Shown: one piece after another, positions 44,815-53,474 of the stretch
How positions within the stretch are numbered: the first letter of the stretch is position 1
How the letters are laid out: each line of letters begins with the position of its first letter
From: an uncultured Bacteroides sp.
Lineage (GTDB): Bacteria; Bacteroidota; Bacteroidia; Bacteroidales; Bacteroidaceae
Assembly (NCBI RefSeq): GCF_958445495.1
Contig: NZ_CAUCSQ010000008.1
Span: 1-64,000 of the forward strand
Direction: 5' to 3'
DNA: 64,000 bases
Made by a program: the position numbers and the translations under genes
Notes under the pieces: generated by a model
The model's database searches: none
The model's input: only the letters and a program-made list of their open reading frames with translations
What the model was told of the DNA's origin: nothing

Positions 44815-46428
44815 ATGAAAAATATAATAAATAAAATATTCATAGGTTCATTGGCATTGGCTTTTACTTCATGTACGGCCGACTATTTGAACATCAATTC
44901 CAATCCTTATGAACCGGGAGACTTGTCGGCCGATGGATATGCGTTGGGGTCAGCGATGAATAATCTGGCAGGTTGCGTCATTTCGCCGGACGTGAATACG
45001 GCGCAATTCACCGACTGCCTGTTAGGCGGTCCTATGGGAGGTTATTATGCCACCTCAGGAGCGTTCACCAACACGATATCCAATTTTAACGCGACCGACG
45101 ACTGGACCAATGTATTTTTGAAAAGCGACAAGATAATCCCCACCCTGTATTCCAATCTGAACCAGGTAAAGATTGTCTCCGAAAATACGAATGACCCGGT
45201 TCCTTATGCGATAGCGCTGATTATCAAAGTCGCGGCGATGCATCGCGTAACGGATACCTACGGCCCGATACCCTATTCGCAAATCGGCCAGGACGGTTCC
45301 ATAACCACCCCGTATGACTCGGAAGAGCAAGTGTACGATAAGTTCTTCGAAGAGCTGAACGACGCCATCCGGGTGTTGACGGAAAATGAAAATGCGGCGT
45401 TGGTGTCTACCGCCGACTATGTATATAGCGGCAATGTGAAGAAATGGATTAAGTTTGCCAATTCCCTGAAATTACGTCTGGCAATCCGGATAGCCAATGT
45501 CAGTCCGGAGAAAGCCAAAGAGATGGCGGAAAGCGCCGTCGATCCGCAGTATGGAGGCGTTATAGAAGACAATGCCGACAATGCCGCATGGAACTATTTC
45601 GGGACCACGCAGAATCCCATTTATGTAGCCACCCGCTACAACCAGGTGCAAGCATCCGAACATGACGGGACCGCCTGCGCCACAGGAGGCGATACACATG
45701 CCGCCGCAGACATCATCTGCTATATGAACGGCTATGAAGACCCCCGGCGTGAGAAATATTTCGTTAAGTCAGAGTGGACAGGATACGACTATGTCGGTAT
45801 GAGACGCGGCATCGTGATTCCCGATTTGAAGACCGTAGGACATAAATACTCCGGAGTGAATATCCTTCCCACCTCTCCCCTGTATTGGATGAACGCCTCG
45901 GAAGTAGCCTTCCTTCGCGCCGAAGGCCAGGCAATCTACAATTTCAATATGGGAGGCACTGCAGAAACCTTCTATAAACAAGGCATCAGCCTCTCCTTCG
46001 AACAGTGGGGCGTAGAAGGAGCGGAAGAATATATGGACGACGCAGAGAAAACGCCCGAATTGTACACAGACCCCAATGGAAACAATACCTATGGCGAAGC
46101 CCTGTCCACAGTTACGGTGAAATGGGAAGAAGGCGATTCGAAAGAGAGAAAGCAAGAACGCATCATCGTCCAGAAATGGATTGCCAACTGGCAGTTGGGG
46201 AATGAAGCATGGGCAGACTATCGCCGTACGGGATACCCCGTCCTGATTCCTGCTACAGATTCCGGAAACAAGAGTGGCGGCATTGTCGATTCAAAGAAAG
46301 GCGCGCGTCGCATGCCCTATCCGTTGGATGAGTTTGTCAGCAATGGGGACAATGTGCAATACGCCATTGACAACTATTTGAAAGGACTTGATAATATGGC
46401 AACAGATTTATGGTGGGCAAGAAAGTAA
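44815..46428 (+). CDS. SusD-like glycan-binding lipoprotein
   Basis: The 537-residue protein has a lipoprotein signal peptide (Cys20 in AFTSCTADYLN) and the SusD/RagB layout: NINSNPYEPGDLS at the N-terminus, YGPIPYSQIG, a TPR-like middle (YDKFFEELNDAIRVL, KWIKFANSLKLRLAIRIA), FLRAEGQAIY, and a C-terminal GARRMPYPLDE motif. It should form the lid on the SusC transporter at the cell surface. Together with the downstream lipoproteins it fits the N-glycan type locus seen around the B. thetaiotaomicron BT3987 endoglycosidase. Confidence 0.95.
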   Translation: MKNIINKIFIGSLALAFTSCTADYLNINSNPYEPGDLSADGYALGSAMNNLAGCVISPDVNTAQFTDCLLGGPMGGYYATSGAFTNTISNFNATDDWTNVFLKSDKIIPTLYSNLNQVKIVSENTNDPVPYAIALIIKVAAMHRVTDTYGPIPYSQIGQDGSITTPYDSEEQVYDKFFEELNDAIRVLTENENAALVSTADYVYSGNVKKWIKFANSLKLRLAIRIANVSPEKAKEMAESAVDPQYGGVIEDNADNAAWNYFGTTQNPIYVATRYNQVQASEHDGTACATGGDTHAAADIICYMNGYEDPRREKYFVKSEWTGYDYVGMRRGIVIPDLKTVGHKYSGVNILPTSPLYWMNASEVAFLRAEGQAIYNFNMGGTAETFYKQGISLSFEQWGVEGAEEYMDDAEKTPELYTDPNGNNTYGEALSTVTVKWEEGDSKERKQERIIVQKWIANWQLGNEAWADYRRTGYPVLIPATDSGNKSGGIVDSKKGARRMPYPLDEFVSNGDNVQYAIDNYLKGLDNMATDLWWARK

Positions 46429-46429
46429 T

Positions 46430-47539
46430 ATGAATATGAAACAGAATATATATATGAAAAACATTATTAAATGCGGAATGGTTGCTTTATTGTCCGCGTC
46501 AGTGGCAATAACCTTCTCCTCATGCAATGACTGGACCGAACCGGAGAGCCTCGACCTCCATTCTCCTTCGCTGGAAGAGCAGAATCCGGAACTCTATAAA
46601 GCCTATATGGAAGATTTGAGGAACTATAAAGCCGGAGAACATAAAGTCATGTTCGTCTCTTTTAACAATCCGGCAGACTATCCTTCAAATCGTTCCGAAC
46701 ATTTAACGGTTCTTCCCGACAGCATCGATTATATCTCTTTAAACACTCCGGACAATCTGAACCGGGAAATCCAGGAAGAGATTGCAGAAGTAAGGGAAAA
46801 AGGCACTAAAGTCGTTTATAGTATCGATTATGCGAGCTTTGAGACCGAGTGGAACGCCAAGCAGAAAGAAGACCCGTCGCTGACGGAAGAACAGGCGTTG
46901 GCCTATCTGGCGGAACGCACGCAGAACATGCTGGCGTTGTGTGATAAATACAACTATGACGGAGTTATCATCGACTACACCGGACGCTCCTTAGTCAGCC
47001 TGCCGGAAGATGAGCTGGCGGAATACAGCGCCCGCCAGAAAAATTTCTTCGATTTGGTGTCGGCATGGAAAGAGGCGCATGGCGGTAAGAGCCTGGTATT
47101 CTACGGCAACGCGCAATATCTGGTGTCCGATAATATGTACTTGTTGGGCAAGTGCGACTACATCATCCTGAAAACCTCCCTTTCTACCGGTTCCGGCGAT
47201 TTGAGCGTGAAAGCCTATCTGGCGGTGCAAGCGGGGCTGGACGCCGTGGCAGGACAGGAAAATGCGCAAAATCCAGTTCCGTCAGACCGTTTTGTAGCCT
47301 GTGTGGAAACACCCCGGCCGGAAGACAAAGAAATGGTCTATGGCTACTGGAATGTGACCGACGATGCCGGCAATAAGCAACTGGCCACGTTGGGAGCGGC
47401 CCAATGGGCGGTAGAATCCTCGGCAGACTTTGTCCGTAAGGGAATCTTTATTCTGAATGCCCATAACGACTACTTTGACAATACCCTTGTTTATGAGCAT
47501 ATTCGTACTGCAATTCAAATCATGAACCCCAATAATTAA
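46430..47539 (+). CDS. GH18-fold lipoprotein lacking the catalytic Glu (probable surface glycan-binding protein)
   Basis: The 369-residue protein (start 46430, directly after susD; further in-frame ATGs at 46436 and 46454) has a lipoprotein signal (FSSCNDWTEPE). Its barrel has the GH18 strand motif reduced to Asp177-Gly-Val-Ile-Ile-Asp182-Tyr-Thr184: the position of the catalytic acid Glu in DxxDxDxE is Thr. Hydrolysis is therefore unlikely, and glycan binding at the surface is inferred, as for the GH18-like partner of BT3987. Residues about 60-130 carry the family's MFVSFNNPADYPSNR strand. The rest is alpha/beta barrel without other domains. Confidence 0.85.
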   Translation: MNMKQNIYMKNIIKCGMVALLSASVAITFSSCNDWTEPESLDLHSPSLEEQNPELYKAYMEDLRNYKAGEHKVMFVSFNNPADYPSNRSEHLTVLPDSIDYISLNTPDNLNREIQEEIAEVREKGTKVVYSIDYASFETEWNAKQKEDPSLTEEQALAYLAERTQNMLALCDKYNYDGVIIDYTGRSLVSLPEDELAEYSARQKNFFDLVSAWKEAHGGKSLVFYGNAQYLVSDNMYLLGKCDYIILKTSLSTGSGDLSVKAYLAVQAGLDAVAGQENAQNPVPSDRFVACVETPRPEDKEMVYGYWNVTDDAGNKQLATLGAAQWAVESSADFVRKGIFILNAHNDYFDNTLVYEHIRTAIQIMNPNN

Positions 47540-47553
47540 AAAGAAAGATAAAT

Positions 47554-48711
47554 ATGAAACTGTTTAAATATAGCGTTACGCTTTCCTTATTTGCAGCTAT
47601 CATAGTGAGCGGTTGTAAGTCGGACGATATTGACAATGAGCATCACTATGACAATAAGTTGTACGTCAGTTCAGAAAGCGTCTGCAGCGATTTGTTGATA
47701 AAAGCGGATGTGGTGGAAGCCTCTCGTGAGATATCCTACAGAATAGCTGCGCCGATAGGAGAAGACATTCAAATCAACTTCGACGCCGCTCCGCAGTTGG
47801 CCGCTACCTATAATCTTATTTACAAAGATGACGCCGTCGCCCTAGCCGACAAATACTATGAGATACCGCAGAAGACGGTAACCATCAAGGCGGGAGATAT
47901 CAGCAGCGACAATGTGGTCGTTAATTTCAAGAATACCAACGAGCTTGACGATTCGAGACGCTACGTATTGCCGGTGACTATAACGGATGCGGGCAATATT
48001 TCCGTCCTGGAAAGCAAGCGGACAGTCTACTATGTATTTAAAGGAGCCGCCCTTATCAATGTCGTGGCCAACATACGCAAGATGTACTTCCCAATCAATT
48101 GGAAGAGCAATGTGTACGGCCTCTCTACGGTGACGGTCGAAGCGTTGCTCCGCGCCAGCGACTGGGTGGACGGACGCGAGAATGCGTTAAGTTCGGTATT
48201 CGGGATAGAAGGCACTTTCCTGATTCGTATCGGAGATGCCGACCGGCCCCGGAACCAGTTGCAGTTGGTCGCTCCGGGCGGAAACTTCCCGTCTCCCAAT
48301 GCCGCACCCGGACTGCCGACTAACGAATGGGTGCACATAGCGGTGGTTTATGACGCCACTTCGGGCGAACGCATCTATTACCAGAACGGCGCGGTAGTGG
48401 CCTCGGATAAAGGAGCGTCCGGTTCCTTCTCGCTCAGCAGCGGATGCTACATCGGTTATTCCTATGACGCCACTCGTTGGCTGCCGGGCGAAATTTCAGA
48501 GTTGCGTGTCTGGAAAAAACAGCGGACAGCAGAAGAAATCGCATCGGGCATGTATTACGTAGACCCCGCAACAGACGGGTTAATCGCATATTGGAAATTT
48601 AATGAAGGAACAGGCAATGTTATCCACGACCATTCGGGCAACGGGAATGACATAACAGGTTCCGCCGTTCCGGAATGGGTAAATGTAGAATTGCCGGAGA
48701 AGGATAATTAA
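47554..48711 (+). CDS. DUF1735 plus LamG/concanavalin-like lipoprotein
   Basis: The 385-residue lipoprotein (lipid Cys21, then KSDD, a surface-export-like signal) has a DUF1735-type beta domain at about residues 45-165 (VTIKAGDISSDNVVVNFKNT, YVLPVTITDAGNIS) and a C-terminal LamG-like jelly roll (TVEALLRASDWVDGR, WVHIAVVYDATSGERIYYQNGAV, YIGYSYDATRWLPGEISELRVWKKQRTAEEI). No catalytic residues are recognised. It is probably a surface glycan-binding component of the locus. Confidence 0.88.
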   Translation: MKLFKYSVTLSLFAAIIVSGCKSDDIDNEHHYDNKLYVSSESVCSDLLIKADVVEASREISYRIAAPIGEDIQINFDAAPQLAATYNLIYKDDAVALADKYYEIPQKTVTIKAGDISSDNVVVNFKNTNELDDSRRYVLPVTITDAGNISVLESKRTVYYVFKGAALINVVANIRKMYFPINWKSNVYGLSTVTVEALLRASDWVDGRENALSSVFGIEGTFLIRIGDADRPRNQLQLVAPGGNFPSPNAAPGLPTNEWVHIAVVYDATSGERIYYQNGAVVASDKGASGSFSLSSGCYIGYSYDATRWLPGEISELRVWKKQRTAEEIASGMYYVDPATDGLIAYWKFNEGTGNVIHDHSGNGNDITGSAVPEWVNVELPEKDN

Positions 48712-48739
48712 TAGTCTAACCAAGTTAAGAAAATCAGAT

Positions 48740-50185
48740 ATGAATATGAAATACTTTAAATCCGATTGGCTGGCGGTTGCCATGCTGGCAGGCGGGTTAG
48801 GGTTATTTGCTTCCTGCGCCGATGATTTGGAAGTAGGTAAACCCATTGACGAAGGAGCTTATGATAAAGTCTATTATAACAACGCATACTTGCGTGATGT
48901 GAAGTCAAACCTGTCGTCGCCGGTCGTAGAGTTGTATAGTAAAACTTATACGACTTCCGTGAAAATAGGCCTGACTAAATCGCCGGACGGGGGCACGTCG
49001 GCAAAAGCCGTTATCGATGCGGATTATTTGAAAAAATACAATGAAGAGCATGAGACGGATTTTGAACTTTACCCGCAAGAGCTCGTTTCGTTCGACAATG
49101 ACGGAATCTTCACCTTTGACGCAGCCGCCAAGACCGGTGAAGTCGGCCTGACAATCAAAAGCGAAGACGAAGGCGGAACCCAAGTCCTGGAAGGTAAGAC
49201 CTATGCCGTTCCCGTGGGGATAACCGAGCCGAGCGCTGATTTGACGATAGAAGACGAAAAGGCGAGACATTGCGTATATCTGGTGAAAGACATGCGTAAC
49301 GCTTCCGATGCCTGTAAAGGAGAAGATGCGGTGAAAGGTTTCCTCTTCTTCGAAGTGAACGGAGTGAATCCGTTGAATACACTCTCCTTTGAGCTGGAGA
49401 ACGGGAAACTTCTGTGGGATGCCGTCGTACTTTTTGCCGCGAACATCAATTACGACAGTGACGCCGGACGTCCTTACGTAAAATGTAATCCGCAAGTACA
49501 ATTCTTGCTGGACAATAACGAAACCTATCTCCAGCCGTTGCGCAAGAGAGGCGTTAAAGTCTTGCTGGGATTGTTGGGCAATCACGACATGACAGGTCTG
49601 GCACAGCTTTCCGACCAGGGAGCTAAAGATTTCGCACGCGAGGTAGCCCAGTATTGCAAAGCCTATAATTTGGACGGTGTCAACTATGACGACGAATACT
49701 CGACCTCTCCGGATTTGAGCAACCCGGCGTTGACGCAGAAAAGCACGAAAGCGGCCGCCCGTTTGTGTTATGAAACGAAAAAAGCGATGCCCGATAAATG
49801 GGTGACGGTGTTTGACTATGGTTATATGTATGGAGTCGCTTCCGTAGACGGCGTGGATGCCGACGAATGGATTGACGTGGTTGTGCCTAACTACGGAGGG
49901 TCTGCCTCCCCTATAGGAAATATGGGTTATGAAAAATGTGCAGGCATGGCTATGGAATTGAACCTTGGCAGCGGCGGTTCGTTGACCGGTTCCAGAGCCC
50001 AAAGCCTGATGAACAGCGGATACGGATGGTTTATGGGCTTTGCCCCCAGTCCGGAAAAATACTCCAGTATCTTCTATCGTTTTAATGGAGGTCCGGAAGT
50101 CCTGTACGGTGCGGCATTGAAACAGCCGACGATTTTCTATAAGCATCAGGACCCGACCCAGTATAATTATCCGGATGATTTATAA
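48740..50185 (+). CDS. GH18 endo-beta-N-acetylglucosaminidase-like lipoprotein with DUF1735 domain
   Basis: The 481-residue lipoprotein (FASCADDLE) carries a DUF1735 domain at about residues 55-165 and a GH18 barrel. The active-site strand reads LDGVNYDDEYS, with Asp312, Asp317 and the catalytic acid Glu319, matching Endo F1/Endo H-type enzymes that cut between the two core GlcNAc residues of N-glycans. KVLLGLLGNHDMTGLAQLS and WIDVVVPNYGGS are further barrel strands of that group. The likely role is surface release of N-glycans before SusCD import. High-mannose or other N-glycan preference cannot be decided here. Confidence 0.9.
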   Translation: MNMKYFKSDWLAVAMLAGGLGLFASCADDLEVGKPIDEGAYDKVYYNNAYLRDVKSNLSSPVVELYSKTYTTSVKIGLTKSPDGGTSAKAVIDADYLKKYNEEHETDFELYPQELVSFDNDGIFTFDAAAKTGEVGLTIKSEDEGGTQVLEGKTYAVPVGITEPSADLTIEDEKARHCVYLVKDMRNASDACKGEDAVKGFLFFEVNGVNPLNTLSFELENGKLLWDAVVLFAANINYDSDAGRPYVKCNPQVQFLLDNNETYLQPLRKRGVKVLLGLLGNHDMTGLAQLSDQGAKDFAREVAQYCKAYNLDGVNYDDEYSTSPDLSNPALTQKSTKAAARLCYETKKAMPDKWVTVFDYGYMYGVASVDGVDADEWIDVVVPNYGGSASPIGNMGYEKCAGMAMELNLGSGGSLTGSRAQSLMNSGYGWFMGFAPSPEKYSSIFYRFNGGPEVLYGAALKQPTIFYKHQDPTQYNYPDDL

Positions 50186-50195
50186 ATAAAACAAT

Positions 50196-50227
50196 AAGGG
50201 TGTGCCGGTAAATGCCGGCGCATCCTT
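50196..50227 (+). other. Intercistronic hairpin between the GH18 gene and the discoidin gene
   Basis: A 13-bp stem with two G-U pairs (50196-50208 with 50215-50227) and a 6-nt loop lies between two co-directional genes. There is no T-run after it, so RNA processing, stabilisation of the upstream message, or partial termination is more likely than a full stop. Confidence 0.55.
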
Positions 50228-50257
50228 AATCCGATTTACCATTTAAATACTCAATAC

Positions 50258-51634
50258 ATGAAAAAATACTTGAAATCCAGTTTTATGCCGGCATTGGCCT
50301 TGTTGGGAGGTTTGAGCCTCCTAATCGGTTGTGCGGAAGAAGAAGAGTTGAATTTGACGACTTATCCGGGAAGCTCCGTCTCCGTTACCACATCGGGAGA
50401 TTCGGGCAACTCTTCGGAAATAAAAATTGAAGCGACATACGACGAAGCGGGACAACTGGTCCTGAGCTCGCCTTTGAGACGTACATGGACGGTGAGCCTG
50501 GCAACGCCCGCTACGGAAGACGTGACTTTGCAGATAGAGCCGTTGATGGTGAACATACCTGAAGATAAAGTCGAGATAAGCACGAGAGAGGTTACCATTC
50601 CGGCGGGATTTGTTTCGGCCGAAGTCGAAGTCGGCATCAAAAACGACGATTACAGCTTTGTGGCTGAAGAATTGAAACCGCAAGTCTATGAACTAGGCTT
50701 GAGAGTTGTCGGAAACATGCAGAGCGAAGGAAAGGCGGTTGTGAATAAAATCTCATACAATACCGTTTGTTCGTTAGCCGGTGAAAAGGGAAATTCCGTT
50801 TCGTTCACCCGGCTTTATAAAGACGGGGCGATTGTAGGCGGGGATGCCCTTTCCTATACATTTAAGATGGTGTTGGACAGGCCGGCAAAGAATGATTTGA
50901 AAGTGCATTTCGATATGGAAGGAGTTGCCGACGAATTTATGGGAAATGTAACCTTCTCCCCGTCTGCGGATATCACTATCCCTGCCGGTGAGGTGGAAAG
51001 CGGGGATATAACCTGGGGCATCTCAAATGATTTTCTGCTCGCGAATCCGGAGGAAGAGACGTTTAACCTTGTCCTGAAACCGGTGATTGAAGCATCGGAA
51101 CTTGTAAGCTTGTCTCCGGAAGCAGGCGAAATAGCCGTCGAAGTAAGAAAGGTCACTCATTCCTTAGAGCTGGCTACCGGAGCTTTATCTAACTGGGAAA
51201 GGCTGGAACGTGACGGCTGGAGCGTAGAGCTGGGTGACGGTTTTTCCGGTAACGGGACGGATTTGGTCGATAATGCCGTGTACACTTATGTATCCTATGT
51301 TGAAAGTGAAGGCTCACAATTCGAGATTGTGATGGATATGCAGAAAGAACAGGCTATTACAGGTATCCAATGGCTGTCTCACGATGAATTCAGTTATTCC
51401 TCGTGGGTTTATGTCTATTATTCTCCGGTTAAGATGGAGATTCAGGTTTCTTCGGATAAGACGCAATGGGAGTCATTGGGAACGATTGACGAGCTTCAAG
51501 AACAGCAGGAACGGTTGTATTTCAATCTGCTGGTTCCTTCGACAGCCCGCTATATCAAATATATCGGCACTGTTGATTCCAATCTGGGCGCAACTGAAAT
51601 AGAAGAGATTTATGTATATGGCCCGAAAGAATGA
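50258..51634 (+). CDS. DUF1735 plus F5/8 type C (discoidin) domain lipoprotein
   Basis: The 458-residue lipoprotein (LIGCAEEEE, an acid-rich export signal after the lipid cysteine) has two DUF1735-like beta domains (about residues 55-160 and 185-300; ISTREVTIPAGFVSAEVEVGIKND, ITIPAGEVESGDITWGISND) and a C-terminal discoidin-like domain (MDMQKEQAITGIQWLSHDEFS, VQVSSDKTQWESLGT-type strand, TARYIKYIGTVDSNLGATEIEEIYVYG). It is probably another surface glycan-binding part of the N-glycan locus and its last gene. Confidence 0.88.
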   Translation: MKKYLKSSFMPALALLGGLSLLIGCAEEEELNLTTYPGSSVSVTTSGDSGNSSEIKIEATYDEAGQLVLSSPLRRTWTVSLATPATEDVTLQIEPLMVNIPEDKVEISTREVTIPAGFVSAEVEVGIKNDDYSFVAEELKPQVYELGLRVVGNMQSEGKAVVNKISYNTVCSLAGEKGNSVSFTRLYKDGAIVGGDALSYTFKMVLDRPAKNDLKVHFDMEGVADEFMGNVTFSPSADITIPAGEVESGDITWGISNDFLLANPEEETFNLVLKPVIEASELVSLSPEAGEIAVEVRKVTHSLELATGALSNWERLERDGWSVELGDGFSGNGTDLVDNAVYTYVSYVESEGSQFEIVMDMQKEQAITGIQWLSHDEFSYSSWVYVYYSPVKMEIQVSSDKTQWESLGTIDELQEQQERLYFNLLVPSTARYIKYIGTVDSNLGATEIEEIYVYGPKE

Positions 51635-51742
51635 TGATGGCAAAAGAATGACAGTGACGAAAGAATGCGGTGAATAGCATATTGCATTTAAGTCGCTGTT
51701 GAGCGGTTGAGTACCGCTGTTTATCCTTTTTTCTCTACTTTT

Positions 51743-51798
51743 CGATTTATTTCCTTGTGACGGGATTGTATTATACAATCCGGCAAGGAAATAAATCG
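51743..51798 (+). terminator. Large two-part hairpin at the end of the SusC/D locus
   Basis: Outer arms CGATTTATTTCCTTG (51743-51757) and CAAGGAAATAAATCG (51784-51798) are perfectly complementary. The inner arms GGATTGTAT (51763-51771) and ATACAATCC (51773-51781) are too. This 24-bp interrupted stem lies 109 nt after the last gene. A T-run is poor, so it may act as a 3' end stabiliser or a terminator helped by other factors. Confidence 0.65.
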
Positions 51799-51848
51799 TT
51801 GTTTAAATAAAGTCGATGTACATGTTTCCCGTTTGGTTCCGTACGTTT

Positions 51849-52017
51849 GGAACTGGAGTTTCAATAGCTTGAAACAATAGTTTCATGCGCTTGAAACTTT
51901 AGTTTCGTTTAAAAGGAAACTACAGTTTCTTGCTTATGGAACTACAGTTTCTTGCTTATGGAACTACAGTTTCTAACTGTTGAAACTATAGTTTCTCGCC
52001 GTTGAAACTTCCGTTCC
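51849..52017. repeat. Array of 8 palindromic 14-mers with a 22-bp period (array B)
   Basis: Units of GAAACT-NN-AGTTTC (or GGAACT in three of them) start at 51849, 51871, 51893, 51916, 51938, 51960, 51982 and 52004, spaced 22 bp with one step of 23. Central dinucleotides are GG, AT, TT, AC, AC, AC, AT and TC; spacers are mostly different 8-mers, with TTGCTTAT used twice. The last unit is degenerate. The motif, period and setting match array A at 8153-8386; this one lies between the plus-strand gene ending at 51634 and the minus-strand gene ending at 52344. Confidence 0.93.
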
Positions 52018-52343
52018 CCTTATTTGATTGCTGAATAAAACCCTGTAATGCACCGGATAATGCTGATTACCTGTTAGTTATGCTTCGCCGGATTGACTGT
52101 TCCGGTTTGAAACAACGTTGAATATGAAACAATGGTTTTTACCGGGTTTTGACGGGTCAACGTAAAAACCTGAGGGATTCATAGATTAAGCATAAATATT
52201 TGTTAGCCTGAATAGAAAGAAAGCCCTGTCCTTTACTCCTCTGAACTGTGTTCTGAACTCCTTGATTTTGACCGCTTCTTGCCTGTACATGCAGGAAGAC
52301 GTGCCGTCAACCGGGACAGGATGCGTCCCTTCCCCCTGACATT

Positions 52344-53225
52344 TTATCTCGGCCGTATGGGAATGGAAAAACGGGGCGGTGCGATTGTCGGGCCGCTGCC
52401 GCCGCTGTCGCGCTTATCGAAAACGGCGTTGCGAAGAATCTCATACAGGATTCCGCCGACGTCCAGCCCCAGCGTGAATTTGTTGAAACGGTAAGAAGGG
52501 ATTACGACAGGAACCGTTTCCCACCGTCCTCTCATGGCATCGTAATACCGCTGCACTCCCATTTCCATATTGAAACGGTCGGACATATCGACGGATATCG
52601 TCGCGCCGTAATTGTGGGTATTCATTCCGTAAGAATTCCCGATGCCGTATGAACCGAAGGCCTTGAAAGCTACACGGTCGGAAGCATGGTAAAGCAATGC
52701 GCCGGAAGTGCTGAAAGCCTGTCCGGTACTATGCGTCATGTTTATCTTCATGGCATAGGCCTGAAGTTGCAGTTCGAATTTGTCATTGAAAATATGTCGG
52801 TAACCCAGTGAGGCGTTGTTGAAACGTCCGATGCCCGGTACGCTTGTCTGTTGTCCGGAGCCGAACAACGCCCCGTGGGAAAACTGTTTCAATATGCCGC
52901 CGGTACTGTAATCTCCTTTGAAACGGGGAGAAGGGTTGGTTTGGTAAGGAAGGCGGATTTCCCCTTTCCGCAGGAAATTTAGCGGAAGGTGCAGTTGCCC
53001 GGACGGATATAAGGGGGCTATGTCCGTCTTTCGGAAAGAAGATATGCCGGGTACGGAAGAATGGAACGGCATGCTTTCCGGCCGGATCGATATGCTGTCG
53101 CGGAGGATGCGGATGCTGTCTTTCTTTTCTTGTGCCGGGAGTGACAGAGGAATAAGAATCAGCAGGAAGAACAGGCCCGCGTGAATCGGGAACCGTGGAG
53201 TGTTAATCTTTTGTGCCATATACAT
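52344..53225 (-). CDS. Exported protein of unknown function, probably outer-membrane beta-strand rich
   Basis: The 293-residue product has a clear signal peptide (LFFLLILIPLSLPAQEKK). The rest alternates hydrophobic and polar residues with many Tyr, Phe and Gly, in short strand-like blocks (RFNNASLGYRHIFNDKFELQLQAYAMKINM; VAFKAFGSYGIGNSYG; ATISVDMSDRFNMEMGVQRYYD), as in Bacteroidetes outer-membrane proteins. It does not end in the usual aromatic barrel signal but in a Pro/Arg-rich tail. No family was recognised. A -7 box (TATTTTTG on the minus strand, 53268-53261) lies upstream, so it is a single-gene unit. Confidence 0.7.
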   Translation of the reverse strand: MYMAQKINTPRFPIHAGLFFLLILIPLSLPAQEKKDSIRILRDSISIRPESMPFHSSVPGISSFRKTDIAPLYPSGQLHLPLNFLRKGEIRLPYQTNPSPRFKGDYSTGGILKQFSHGALFGSGQQTSVPGIGRFNNASLGYRHIFNDKFELQLQAYAMKINMTHSTGQAFSTSGALLYHASDRVAFKAFGSYGIGNSYGMNTHNYGATISVDMSDRFNMEMGVQRYYDAMRGRWETVPVVIPSYRFNKFTLGLDVGGILYEILRNAVFDKRDSGGSGPTIAPPRFSIPIRPR

Positions 53226-53260
53226 CGCCCTCCTTTAGTTTAGTGTTATACTTCTATTTA

Positions 53261-53268
53261 CAAAAATA
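53261..53268 (-). promoter_or_regulatory. Probable -7 box for the exported protein gene
   Basis: On the minus strand the bases read TATTTTTG, matching TAnnTTTG about 36 nt before the start at 53225. Confidence 0.45.
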
Positions 53269-53474
53269 ACGAAAAGCCGGTTGAATGGCAAACAGCGGAT
53301 GATATTTCATCCGGACTGCAAGTTTTTTTAACTTGGGAGAGCGGAAAGCCGTCGGGAAAGCATCCGGGCAAATTCCTTATTTTCATTAAAATTCTTCTCT
53401 TTTCCAAGCAATAACGCCTGCCGTTTGTTATTCCGGATACATGGGAATATTAACTGTTTAAAAATTAGAAGAAT

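Larger units (their letters stand above)
51635..52343. other. Convergent intergenic region holding a hairpin and array B
   Basis: This 709-bp gap holds the hairpin at 51743-51798 and the palindrome array at 51849-52017. The last 325 bp (52018-52343) show no recognisable gene, RNA or repeat. Confidence 0.6.
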
